Shown: piece after piece, positions 1 through 10,647 of the stretch
Numbering within the stretch: position 1 is the stretch's first letter
Layout of the letters: each line of letters begins with the position of its first letter
Origin: Wyeomyia smithii
Lineage: Eukaryota; Arthropoda; Insecta; Diptera; Culicidae
Assembly (NCBI RefSeq): GCF_029784165.1
Contig: NC_073694.1
Span: 165,444,118-165,508,117, forward strand
Reading direction: 5' to 3'
DNA length: 64,000 nucleotides
Made by a program: the position numbers and the translations under genes
The notes under the pieces: generated by a model
Database searches by the model: none
Seen by the model: only the letters and a program-made list of their open reading frames with translations
Told to the model about the DNA's origin: nothing

Positions 1-860
1 AAATTGTCATCAGAATGCGGTGTCTTCCAGCCACGAGTGCTTGGAGCATAGGCTCTACCCATCGCTTGCCGCCTCATGTCCACTGATGATCGCTATTAGT
101 GTGGCCGTTGTCCATCATCCAGTTCGTGATCAGTCCCGATCGATTCCGCACCGTTTCTGCTGTATGTACATTTAGCACCGACATTGGGCAAATCTAAGTT
201 GAGCTTCGCCAAAGCTTCCAAGCATTTAAGTCGCCCGCCACCACCAACGACTTTAGTCCCGTTAGTTCCATGGTCACACGATCGACCATCTGAGTGTACC
301 TCTCTGTAGACCAACGCGGCGGAGCATAGCAACTGCAGTAGAATACCTCGTCCAACTTGGCAACCACGTAGCCCTCATTCGAGGTCGACACAATCTCCTG
401 AACCGGGAACCCACCTGTCGTCAATATGGCGGCCATATCGGACTCGTCCGTTATCCAGTTACTGTTTCCGATAGAGAAACGGTAGGGGTCCGATACGATG
501 GACATGTCCGACAAAGACTCACTGGCTGCTTGGTATAGCAGTTGCTGTGGCGCGTAGCAGTGGTTCAGGTTCAATTGCGTCACCCTCACACCTGCGGTTT
601 AGTAGCAGGCTTGCTAGCCGAGCACTTGGAGCCTTCAGTGACGTGCTGAGCGTCCCGCTTACCGGTGCATACCAAGCGACCAGTTGTCATAATTGGAGCC
701 TTACTGGTATCGGTCCCAATGAGCAGGTTAGTGCATTTGGGTGTTGGGAGCGTTTCATCAAAGCTTCTTACGGGTACTATGGCTTTTACGGGAAGTCGAC
801 GGCCCAGTGTACGATACCTCATCACGCCCTAGACACGCGCCCGTTGCCGGTCTGAGACTG
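1..860 (-). pseudogene. Degenerate 5' part of an R1-clade non-LTR retrotransposon (copy 1), open at the left edge
   Basis: The minus-strand reading from about 589 down encodes the start of an R1-clade ORF2 endonuclease. It has the LNLNHC opening, a VSDPY segment, an FYCSCYAPPRWS segment and a VVAGDLNAW segment. It matches the better copy at 55723-61042 segment by segment. After GDLNAW the frame is lost through a small deletion, and recognisable sequence continues in other frames to the left edge of the window. Upstream of ORF2 only the last zinc-knuckle region of ORF1 remains. Near 670 the sequence jumps from that region straight to the 5' leader, so most of ORF1 is missing. The 5' end lies near 860, placed by loss of similarity to the other copy. 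The element cannot make its own proteins. The clade assignment is firm; no family name is given. Confidence 0.85.
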
Positions 861-949
861 TTTGTTTACTATCTGTGGACACACACTAGGCATGCATACC
901 CTCGGTGGTCGCCGATCGCCGTCTTATGGGGGCATGCAGCTCTGCCAAA

Positions 950-1650
950 TTCCTGTCGTCTTGGATATTGCTATCTACCGTCTTGTTCCGCTGAATGATG
1001 CTGGTAGCTCGATTGAGTTGATGGATAGTGGACCTGCCCCTGCGGAAACAAAACTGTTTCTCAGGGAAGACACCATTTTCATCCGTAAAAGCAAACGGCT
1101 ATGGATCGACTTTTCAAACAGCTTGGATAGGGCAACGAGGGCGATAGCTCTTAGAAACAGAAGGATCTTTCCCAGACTAACTTCCACATTGGAGCGTGTA
1201 ACGAAGTTCCCAGCATCGATTGAAGACACGTGCTGCAAAAGCAAATGAGTCGTGGCTCAAGTGCTTAAGCTCGAGGTTAAATGTATCGTCAAATCCGAGG
1301 GCCTTCATGTTTCTCAATATCCTCAGAAGACCGATGAGCTCGTTTGCCGTTACTCGTGCATCCTCCGGAATCAGACTGTTCAAATTGTTGGCAATGGCGA
1401 CTCCTTCAGTGACATTCAGTCCGAAAGGACTAGCAATGTTACGTTTTAGGTTGTGTGATGACTCAAGCTGTTGCCCCAGCGCTTTTTAGCGGATGGTGGG
1501 TTTTAGTCTCTTCTTCAAGACCTTTGCTAGAGACCAGGAGAAAAACGTTGTTCCGTAGATCTTGAATTTGCTCCAAAATGAGCTGGGTCAGTCGGTTGCA
1601 CATGTTAGATGTGACGCAACCTTGTGATGTTTCTAGTAATGTTGTCAATA
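950..1650 (-). pseudogene. Jockey-clade reverse transcriptase relic
   Basis: Three minus-strand fragments in different frames follow one another as in a Jockey-clade ORF2. The first (about 1463-1648) has an LTQLILEQIQDLRNNVF segment of the linker before the reverse transcriptase. The second (1177-1383) has a KALGFDDTFNLELKHL segment, the usual start of the polymerase domain (normally KAPGxDGI). The third (975-1244) has ALSKLFEKSIHSRLL, matching the SKLFE block of the fingers domain. The palm motifs with the catalytic aspartates are absent, so the relic is truncated on its 3' side and frameshifted at least twice. It abuts the 5' end of R1 copy 1. It is a separate family from the Jockey element at 61043-64000. 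Confidence 0.7.
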
Positions 1651-1984
1651 TGGAGAGCGGTACTCACCTGGATTTGCTGTACGGGAACCGCCGTGTCACT
1701 GAAGGGTGTCGAACGCCAGGTCGGTCTTGGCTGAAGTATTTAAAGAGTGGTCGGTGCCCTCTTCGACGGTTTACTGAAACTGCTCCCAATTTAAATGGTA
1801 TTGCACATAATTTTCAAACAAACTCGTGGTTAACGTCAGAAGCAAACTGAAATTTAAATGATATTGCACACAATTTTCAAACAAAATCGTGGCATACATC
1901 AGAAGCAACTGAAATTTGAATGAGAAGATATTTTACGTGATGTGTATAATTCAGATTTTTTTACTGTGTATATATTATCATTCA
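1651..1984. other. No feature recognised
   Basis: AT-rich sequence with a local near-duplication of a phrase around caattttcaaacaaa at about 1810 and 1870. I see no coding signal. Confidence 0.4.
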
Positions 1985-2143
1985 ATCATCTTCGGGAAAT
2001 GGCCGTGAAATGATTCCACGCGAAACGTCAATTCTTCCGTTTTCACTTCAGTGATATGACACTCTTTCGAAGCCAGAATTCCTGGCAGATATCACTTTGC
2101 GATGTTTTTTCACTTATGTAAGTCTCGTAATCACATAAGCACC
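1985..2143 (-). mobile_element. Inverted left-end fragment of the GGTGCTTATTACGGG inverted-repeat element
   Basis: Read on the minus strand this matches the left end of the intact element at 4993-5671, from the terminal ggtgcttat through the block around 5210. It is shortened between two internal copies of the motif attacggga, as if by slippage. Its orientation is opposite to the right-end fragment at 2398-2635, so the two halves flanking the SINE do not make a normal copy. Confidence 0.7.
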
Positions 2144-2162
2144 CTGGTGTGATTTCGAAAAC

Positions 2163-2386
2163 CTCAGATGGTCTCGAGGTACGATGCTGGCCTAACAAGC
2201 CAGTCGTCGTAGGTTCGAGTCTTGGCTCGGGAGAGACTGTTAGTGTCAATAGGATCGTAGCTCTAGCCCCGAAATTGTCCTGTACACTAAACAGTCGGCT
2301 GCGGAGTCTGTGTATAAATAAACAGAAGGTCAAGTTTCAAATCGGAATGTAGTAGCACCAAGGCTTTGCATTTTGCTTTCTTTGTT
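2163..2386 (+). mobile_element. tRNA-derived SINE, copy 1
   Basis: The head carries an RNA polymerase III A box (in tggtctcgaggtacgatgctgg, about 2168) and a B box (ggttcgagtc, about 2212), spaced as in a tRNA. The body runs to a tail ending in accaaggctttgc. It is flanked by a perfect 11-bp duplication, atttcgaaaac, at 2152-2162 and 2387-2397, as expected for insertion by a LINE machinery. Copies 2 and 3 in this window share the whole structure. Related tRNA-type SINEs are known from mosquitoes; I do not assign a family name. Which LINE mobilises it is not clear from the tail. Confidence 0.85.
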
Positions 2387-2397
2387 ATTTCGAAAAC

Positions 2398-2635
2398 AAA
2401 AATTAGAAACAAAAACGACTTTTTGAAACTTAAACATTTCGGAGCTAAAAACTCCCTCATTTCACTTGTCCTTCGGTTCGGGATTATAACATTATTCACT
2501 TCACTGTCAATCTTACTTCACAGAGCAAAAATTAGTTACCTCCCTTTAGGTGGAATCGGAAAAGGTCTCGCAAAAAAGCGAAGTGAGCGTGAGAGTGGAA
2601 TATATTTCACCATAAAGTGACTCCCGTTATAAGTA
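2398..2635 (+). mobile_element. Right-end fragment of the GGTGCTTATTACGGG element
   Basis: This matches the right third of the intact copy, from the block around 5460 to the terminal gaagtgactcccg. The last bases (taataagcacc) are lost where the Tc1 element begins at 2644. Confidence 0.7.
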
Positions 2636-2643
2636 TAAGTATA

Positions 2644-3982
2644 CACTGCTGGAAATAAGTATAAAGACAAGCGACGTGTGGGCAAATTTGTACTGAGTGG
2701 TCAATATTGAACAGAACACATATACACTGCTGATTTATAGTGTAAACTCTCACGCAAAAATGTATTTGTTTTCTGGATTGTATATGTATTAAGATAAATA
2801 AGTGCTATTTTCGGATTTTCGACGTGGAAATAAGTATAAAGACACTGATTGTTTTTTTTTAAAGAAACATTTTTTAATGAGCAAATTATAACGAATTAGT
2901 AATGCGTAGCATCACCTTTGTTATGTATGACCTCTTGCAGTCTTCGTGGCATAGAAATTATTAGATTTTTCAAAATATTAGGATCAAGTTAAGACCATTC
3001 TCCTTGTATCGCGCGTTTCAGTTGTCCAGCCGTTTCATGCTTCCGTCCATGATTGAAAATGTTATGCGATAGTAAGCCCCACACGTTTTCTATCGGATTC
3101 AAATCGGGACTGCAGGCTGGCCACTCCAAAACAGGGATTTCGTGTAGCCTCAAAAACTCTATGGTAGCTTTCGACGCATGACAAGCAGCATTATCCTGTT
3201 GAAAAATCATGTTTTCGTTCATAACATTTTCGGAAAATGGAATTAGAACTTCATCTAACAGCTCGCAATACATTTTTGAATTCATCTGTGATGAAATAAA
3301 ACAAATAGGCGTTTTCCCAACCATGCTAAAACCGGCCCATATCATTACTGTTACTCCACCGAAGTTTCGTTTCTCTCTTGTTGGTCTTTCTTGCCTTTTA
3401 TCGTGCCAGCGACTAGTGAAACCATCTGGTCCATCAAGGTTGAATTTCTTCTCGTCACTGAAAACCACATTTGTTTATTTCTACTTTGATTTCAGCCGAA
3501 GACAGTTTCTGGCGGACTGCCATCCTTTTTATTTCCCACCGATCCTGATGCCAATTTCATGGAGAGACAACCCTTGTTCTCGAAGTGCGACAACTCTTCC
3601 TCTCTCAAAATCGGTCAAAGCACTGTTTTTCGGCATTCTTTTCTTTAAATATTCTTGATTGGGTAAATGAAATTAAAAAATTGATTTTTTCATCTTAATA
3701 TTACCGTTAATAACTTATTTCAACCGCTGCGAAACACTAATGTCACCAAATACCCACTACAAAATAAAACAGACAGACCAATAATAGTGTTTTTATAATT
3801 ATTTCAAAGCGCAAAAATGGAATAATTCGCTCATGACACACACATGCAATTCCAGCAAACTTACGCGCAGTGCATATGCAACTCACTAGCACAATCACGT
3901 AAACAAGCATTTGATCGAATATCTTACACTGTAAATTGAAACCAGTGAAAAGTGTGTTGTCTTTATACTTATTTCCAGCAGG
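2644..3982 (-). mobile_element. Tc1-type DNA transposon with IR/DR termini
   Basis: Both ends carry near-identical inverted repeats containing gctggaaataagtataaaga, flanked by TA at 2642-2643 and 3983-3984, the duplication produced by Tc1/mariner elements. A further direct copy of ggaaataagtataaagaca lies inside the left end near 2827, so the ends have the inverted-repeat/direct-repeat layout of some Tc1 families. The element encloses a broken transposase gene on the minus strand. Confidence 0.88.
2896..3636 (-). pseudogene. Tc1 transposase (DD34E) pseudogene
   Basis: The N-terminus begins MPKNSALTDFERGRVVALRE, the first helix-turn-helix of the DNA-binding domain, at 3636. The frame then stops soon after IGIRIGGK and a large part of the DNA-binding region is missing. 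Reading resumes with VFSDEKKFNLDGPDG, which holds the first catalytic Asp. The second Asp is in QQDNAACH and the Glu in NPIENVWG, 34 residues apart, which identifies a DD34E Tc1 enzyme. A premature TAA follows GEWS; the reading beyond it continues to HNKGDATHY and a natural stop at 2896-2898. A family member is normally about 340 residues; this copy is internally deleted and carries stops. The catalytic triad itself is preserved. Confidence 0.88.
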
Positions 3983-3984
3983 TA

Positions 3985-4989
3985 TATCTCGTTTTTTGTG
4001 TGATTTCGTTCGAAGTTAATTGGTCGAGTAAATATTTTATTTTAAGGAATCAATCGAATAGTCTAACTCTTTTTAAAAAACGAACAGTTAATGTTCTTTT
4101 AACAGACAATATTAATTGAAGTCTGCTCAACCTTTCCTCCAAATTCTTAATTCAACATTCGGGTGTACGTTTTTTCGATTCAAACTGCAAAACCAGTCTC
4201 TTTGCTAAACCTTTTCACCCCTGTTCAATTGTAATCGCAATTGTAATAAATTTTCTCCCATCCACCGTATGTTTCGTACTTACTTGCTCTACTCTACCAG
4301 AGGCGACACGATTCTATGGGTATGACTTTGAAATAAATGGCTCCAGCTGCGAGATTTTCCTGCCTGGACAGATTTCGTTACGATACGCTGGTGAATCCGC
4401 AACCTATTGCAATGATTCGCTCGAGAAGACGGAACGCTTTTATCGCCTGTTCAAATCTGCTCTCGATAGTACCAGAATACTATGTTTTTTCGTTCATCGG
4501 AAACCAATGAATACCGATAATTAAAACATTCTCCCCAATGCCATGTTCGAGCAGCTGTTCCACTGGTAGCTGTTATTACACAGTGGAAATTGTCTTCGGT
4601 ATGGCTTTCTAGCTGGATTTCCCACATCCACCAGTGTTCAGAACTAAACAAAGGCAGCTTGCCGTTTCTATGGATGGGTACATTTTCTAAATATAACCCA
4701 TGAACACGGATTCGTTTGCCGGAAACAGCGTTATGGGTGGTTTACTAGGCCCGTTTCATAGTTATTTTGTGCCAAAATTTTCGCAGTGCTTCGCCTATTG
4801 TACATTCAGCTACATTTGCCGATGAAGCCGCATGACAAAAGGAACTTTCCTTCCTGTTAGCTTTTCAAACTCACCAGAAGTAAATTCGAACAGGACTGAA
4901 CAATCAATCAATGCATGGTTAGAAGCTTACTTTTAACAAAAAGAATTTTCCAAACGTTTGAATTCTGTGCGTTTGATCTCGAGTCTGAC
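3985..4989. other. No feature recognised
   Basis: AT-rich sequence. The longest open frame is 66 codons on the minus strand at 4451-4651 and resembles nothing I know. No terminal repeats were found. Confidence 0.4.
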
Positions 4990-4992
4990 TAT

Positions 4993-5671
4993 GGTGCTTA
5001 TTACGGGAGTCACTTCACGGTGAAATCAGAGTGAAGTGAACAAAATCCTATTACGGGACTCACGTAAGTGAGAAAAACGTCGCGAAGTGACATCTGCCGT
5101 GGAATCTGGGTTCTTATGAGTGTCATATTAGTGAAGTGAGAACGGAAAAAACGACGTTTCGCGTGGAATTATTTCACGACCATTTTGAACGGTGAAATGA
5201 TTCCACGAAGATGCCATAAGTCTTAAAGTTGATTGATTTGTGATCTAATGGTAAATATTGGATTTATTCTAAAGTAACTAAGCGAATCAGAGTTTGATCC
5301 GTGCCTTAAAGCGGTCAATTTTTCATATTTTTGCCCGATGAAAAAAAATGCAAACTAGTTCAGGAAATTTTCGATACCGAAAAAAACTTTTTTTTTTATG
5401 CCGAATGTCTTAGAAATGCAGAACACGTCAAGATCTGGAGTTATCTAAAAAAACGGGAAAACAAGAATTTCTGGGACTTAGAAATTTTTGAGCTGGGAAA
5501 CAATCTCATTTCACTTGTCCTATTCTCAATTTCACTTCACTGTCAATCTCACTCCACGGAGGTGATTTTTGTCACCTCACTTGAGGTGGTATCGGGAATA
5601 GGTCTAAAAAAGTGAAGTGAGCGTGAGAGTGAAATATATTTCACCGTGAAGTGACTCCCGTAATAAGCACC
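4993..5671 (+). mobile_element. Inverted-repeat element of the GGTGCTTATTACGGG family, intact copy 1
   Basis: The ends are inverted repeats: ggtgcttattacgggagtca at the left, and its complement tgactcccgtaataagcacc at the right. The 3-bp sequence TAT lies immediately outside both ends. The motif ttacggga recurs inside the left part, giving nested sub-terminal repeats. The 94-codon frame inside (5331-5615) is not conserved as a protein in the second copy, so this is a non-autonomous element. The second copy has TGT on both sides, confirming the 3-bp duplication. No superfamily is assigned. Confidence 0.85.
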
Positions 5672-5674
5672 TAT

Positions 5675-6775
5675 GTCTTCATTACGACGACATTAATTTT
5701 GGAGCGCCCTGAAATGAAATATACAAATTGATCTCATAGAGTTCAGCATAAACACATCCTTTTTCGGTTTTATTTAATTCTACCATAGTTCAAAAACTCC
5801 ACTATACATGTTTTGTCTTTTATGACAATTTTCCTATTTTGGAACTTATTTTTCCCATTTTCTCTTCAATTTTGTTTCTGCATTTCCCGCCCCTATTAAC
5901 AGACTTTGTTAATCCAATTCAAATCTGTAGCAAATCTCAATAAAACTTCAACCGAACACATTCGAAACCCAATTCAAATCTGATCCAAGTTCAGTTCAAA
6001 TCTCTTGTATTGAGACCAACATGATTTCCACCCGAATTCATCTGTGATACGCTACACCTTCCAGTGAAAGTGAATACTACATTTGAATTGAAAAAATATG
6101 TTGTACTACCGCGAAACAGTGGAAACGTTGTTTGATCCCATTGCATAGTCATCCTCGAGGGGATTGTTACATTCAGAGCATTTTATTGCTCCGTATAACA
6201 TATCCAATCTCTTCAGCAGTTGGAAGAAACAATTCCTTTAGAAATTGGAGAAAGTTTAGTTCCTTGGGATATACTAGATTTAACCGCAGTTGATTAAGTT
6301 TAGCGAAACGATTTGTTCCGAAACTTTACTACAATGTTTAAGTTTTTAAATATATTCAGATTGATCACAGCAACTATGGTACAGCTCACATTTTCAATCT
6401 TGCCAAAATACACATTCGTTTTCGTGGATGTAACTCCTTTGTTATAACCTACGTGAAACAACGTGAAACACTACAGAAATGGTATTTCAAACATTTAGTT
6501 CGATATTTGATGGAATCTGGATTCACAGAAAATTGATCCTAACCTTCGGCTGTCAATTATTTGTCGATAACTCTACTGACACGCCAGAATCTTAACAGTG
6601 AATTTCACCAGAACCTGTACAATTCAACTTCGACACTCTTGTAGAACAATTTCCATATATTCCTCATTCGCACATTATTTTTCCCGTGAACGGCTTTTTC
6701 CTTTGACCTATAAAATATCACACACAAAACCGACCCATAAGCTCTCTATTCTCTGCAGAGCACCAACCTGTCGAG
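5675..6775. other. Sequence downstream of the host gene, probably including its 3' UTR
   Basis: No coding signal was found. A minus-strand AATAAA (6182-6187) lies about 590 bases past the stop codon of the host gene and could be its polyadenylation signal. A second candidate lies near 5770. Neither can be confirmed without transcripts. Confidence 0.35.
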
Positions 6776-7028
6776 TCACACGAGCCTTCCGTAGCCGGAT
6801 GTGTCCATTAGCAGCAGCAGACGTAACAGCAGGATTACAGCGACTAGAAGCGGCATTCCGGTGGGCTGGCGTCCGGCGGAGCACAGCTCTAGCTCCAGTC
6901 TATCACAGTTCAAAAAGTGCCGGTCGGTGGAGAGCAGCTTGGCAATTTTCTTCAGGAATATGGCCGATTCCAGCTTGCACTTGTAGGTGGCACTGGTGAA
7001 GACACAAGTCTCGTAGCCGAAGCGGGCG
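6776..7028 (-). CDS. Last exon of a cysteine-rich secreted or membrane-anchored host protein
   Basis: On the minus strand a pyrimidine-rich tract ends in tttactttgcag, a strong 3' splice site, followed by 253 coding bases and a TGA stop at 6776-6778. One leading base completes a Cys codon with the two bases left by the exon at 32555-32696. The 83 residues start ARFGYETCVFTSATYKC. Four cysteines follow the junction Cys. The C-terminus is a hydrophobic run (LLVAVILLLRLLLLM) followed by about nine residues. That run could be a GPI-attachment signal or a membrane anchor; the internal Arg and the polar end make this uncertain. The evenly spaced cysteines suggest a disulphide-bonded extracellular domain. 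I do not recognise the family by name. Confidence 0.8.
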
Positions 7029-7609
7029 CTGCAAAGTAAATCAAAACACAGAACGAGAGAGCGAGATCAGTGAAAGTGCAACCAGGCGGGGACTGTTGTC
7101 TTTTGAGGGAGGCACAGCAAGTTACAAAAGGTAATAGAAGCGATTGATGTTATCTTCTTCTGAAGATACTGTCTGAAAGGCTGAAAATAGCAACCGTGGC
7201 TTTTTTTTTTCAACTCTAATATTTATTTAGGCCCAACCGCAAAGCATAACGGGGCCGAATATCTTTTGGAGTAGGGAAAAGCCAGCTTGAGTAGAGCCTG
7301 TATCCCGACTGCTCCTCCTCAAACAGGCATAAAAGGCATACAAATCCTCTCATCTTTTCTCTTTAAAATACAATTTAAAAATACAAAATTAATTCAACTT
7401 AAAACTAATATGCACATTCATCTATATCTATCTATATAATAAACGATCTATCTATGTGATTATGTAATAAAATTGCGGACGATGAGTCCTTGTCTCTTGG
7501 GAATCATAACCTAAGATGAAAAATAGAGACAGAAAACAAAGATTAGTATTATCCTCCAAGATCTACATATAGGAAATGGGACAGAGAGTAACAGAGAAAG
7601 AAAGTGGAC

Positions 7610-10600
7610 TTAGATACGATAATTTATGTCTTTTATGAATTGGTAAACATGGGTGAGAAAACCAATATCCTTGCTGGCAAGTGCATCCCGAACTTGCATT
7701 GCAGATAATGCATTCCGTTCCCGGAGGGAATCGAAAAGCTTTTTCCTTGCTCTGTGGTATTTAGGGCATACGAAGACTACATGTTCTATATCTTCGTACC
7801 CTCCACATTCGCAAAGGTTGCTATCGACTATCCCTATTCGATAGAGGTGGGCATTTGCAATGTAATGGTTTGACATTAGGCGTGAAATAACTCGTATAAA
7901 ATCCCGAGTTAAATCGAGGCCTTTAAACCATGATTTCGTAGTCACTTTGGGCGAGATGGAGTGCATCCATCGCCCCAAATCGCCAGAATCTCATTTTTCC
8001 TGCCAGTTTGCCAGAGCCAGTTGTCGGGGCAGATGAAAATACTCGGTATAGGTGATCGGTCTATCAAATATATCTCCTTCTATGGCACCCCTTTTTGCTA
8101 ATAAATCAGCTCCTTCATTGCCTGGGATTGAGCAATGAGAGGGGACCCACACAAGGCAGATAATGAAAGACCAATCGACCACCACTTCTAATATCCGTCT
8201 AATTTCCGGAAGGAAATAGGACGGGTGCTTGACCGGTTTGATCGATCGGAGAGCTTCGATAGAACTGAGGCTGTCCGAGAAGATGAAATAATTACATGGT
8301 GTCTTGAGCTCGATAATTCGCAGCGAATTGTGTATGGCAGCTAATTCAGCTACGTATATGGAGCAAGGCTGTACCAGTCTGTGGGATATGCGATGATCTG
8401 TATTGAAAACACCATATCCGGATTGTCCATCTATTACAGATCCATCAGTGTAGAAGGAATTCTGTTCTGGGAGGTGGCCAAATTTTGCCGAAAATATTGA
8501 TGGCACAACTGTTGGTTTAAGGTGATCGGGAATTTCATGGATTTCTTGTTTCATCGTCAAATCAAATACAACAGAAGAATTGTTGAGCGATGTTGAAATC
8601 TCACGGGATGGAGCAACAGCCGAAGGGTTTATCTCCATAGTCAAAAACTGCTGGTATACTGACATACAGAGTTTTTGAAAAACTTCCAAACATTTCTCAT
8701 AGTTCGCAATAAGCATTGGATTTGCTATTTCCGATCTAATGAGGAAACGAAAAGCTAACTCAAACAGCCTCTCTTTGAGTGGTAGTATTCCAGCTATGAC
8801 CTCTAGGGACATGGTATGTGTCGACTGCATGCAGCCTAGAGCGATACGCAAACAACGGTATTGTATCCTCTCTAGCTTCAGCATGTGCGAAGCTGCGACA
8901 CCTCTGAAGCATATGCTGCCGTATTCTATAACGGGCAGTATCGTGGTTCGGTAAAGTCGTATCAAATCCTCTGGATGAGCTCCCCATGATGTTCCTGTTA
9001 CCATCCGAAGAAAATTGATTCTTGATTGGCATCTTTGCTTCAGGTAACTGACATGTTTTTCCCATGTGCACTTAGAGTCATAGCATACTCCGAGATATTT
9101 GAAGCTAGGTGACTGAGTGATGGGTCTTCCGGACAGAACTAGCTCAAAACGAGGTGGTGGTCGCTTTTTTGAAAAGACCACCATCTCCGTTTTTTTAAGC
9201 GAGAACTCGATTCCAAGACAACTGGCCCAACCGGTCAGTCTATCTAGCGTATTTTGCAGGCTGTTTTTCATGTCAACAGCCAGAGACGCCGTGACTGATA
9301 CTACGCAGTCGTCAGCTAACTGGCGCATGGTGCAGCCGTCCGTCGAACATGTGTCGATGTCTCTGATGTAGAAGTTGTACAACAGCGGACTCAGACAAGA
9401 GCCTTGGGGGAGACCCATGTAGCTTGTTCGTGTTATTGTTGAAGAACCGTGGTTGAAAAGTAAATGCTTTTCAGACAGCAGGTTTATCAAAAAGTTTGTC
9501 AATATAGGGGAGAATTCTCTTTGATGCAGTTTCTCGGAAAGAATTTCGATTGAAACTGAATCAAATGCGCCTGTGATATCCAGGAAAACCGAGGTCATTT
9601 GTTGTTTGCTACCAAGAGCCATTTCCGCTTCTGTGGCTAGCAATGCCAGGCAATCGTTAGGGCCCTTGCCCCTACGAAAGCCGAATTGGGTCTCTGATAG
9701 TTGGTTAGTTGATTCTGCCCAATTGTCAAGTCTACGCAGGATCATTTTTTCCGGTAGTTTGCGTATGCATGAGAGCATCGCAATCGGCCTATACGAGCGG
9801 TGATCTGCAGCAGGTTTATCTGGCTTTTTGATTGCGATAATCTTAACCTGTCTCCAAGCTTTCGGGATCATATTGTTCCTGATAAGCTTATTAAACAGTT
9901 TAAGAAATCGTATCTTGGCCGAATCCGGCAGGATTTTCATCAAATTAAATTTGATCCTGTCCGGTCCTGGAGCCTTGTTCTTGCAAGACGCGAGGGCAAT
10001 TGAAAACTAGAACATGGTAAATTCTGGTTCTTCAATAGCCGTTGTATCGCTGAATTTTTGCTGTGATGGGACAGCGTCTGGGCATACCTTTTTTGCGAAA
10101 TCATAGATCCAACGTTCAGAGTATTCATTCGCCTCATTACTGTCGGACCTATTGCGCATTTTTCGAGCCGTATTCCAGAGATAGCTCATAGAAGCATCTC
10201 TGGGTAACGTGCTTATGAAATTTTGCCAGTATGATCTTTTTTTCAGTTTGTGCAGCTTAGACTGTTTTATTTCCAGCTCCCTAAACTGATCATAAAGCTC
10301 AATGGAACCACCATCCCTGAATGCTATGTATGATGCTTTTAGAGCTTTTTTCATCTCGGTGCATTCTTTGTCCCACCATTGCTTGTTGGGACGAATTTTC
10401 AACTTGTTCTCAGGGGCAGGTCTCTTCTGAGATTGCAACGCGCTATCTAGCACTAATGTTGCAAGGAAGTTGTATTCGTCGGATGGAGAAAGCTCATCCG
10501 TTGTTTCGAAACCCTGGGATATCGTGTACGAGAATTTCTCCCAATCAATATTCCGGGTAAGATCATACTCTGCTTCGACTGTGGTAGCAGAATGGAGCCT

Positions 10601-10647
10601 GCTCATAATCGAAATACTGATTGGCAAATGGTCGCTACCGTGGGGAT
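7610..10647 (-). pseudogene. I-group ORF2: linker, reverse transcriptase, RNase H, C-terminal zinc motif
   Basis: The sequence opens in the last endonuclease motif, GSDHLPI, with nothing of the endonuclease before it. A linker follows (10627-10007). One frame continues through a TAG at about 10004 into KNKAPGPDRIKF, the start of the reverse transcriptase. Polymerase blocks include SYRPIAMLS, FGFRRGKGPNDCL, FLDITGAFDSV, GLPQGSCLSPLLYNFY and the active site QLADDCVV. RNase H has TDGS, AELAAI, SDSLSS and EGADLLAK, so its acidic residues are kept. A TGA replaces an expected Trp after NWQEK (about 7991). The same frame goes on to a C-terminal CECGG..HVVFVCP motif and ends at 7610. Apart from the two stops and the lost endonuclease the frame is open, so the copy is fairly young. 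Confidence 0.88.

Noticed and set aside
194..825. Overlapping short open frames on both strands that might look like host genes
   Set aside because: They are explained by the minus-strand R1-clade ORF2 and leader; the plus-strand frames are shadows.
2168..2225. A functional tRNA gene
   Set aside because: A and B boxes are present, but the same head occurs three times with a common non-tRNA body and target duplications, so these are SINEs.
6598..6999. A 133-codon plus-strand gene
   Set aside because: It is the complement of the last exon of the host gene, which has splice and phase support on the minus strand.
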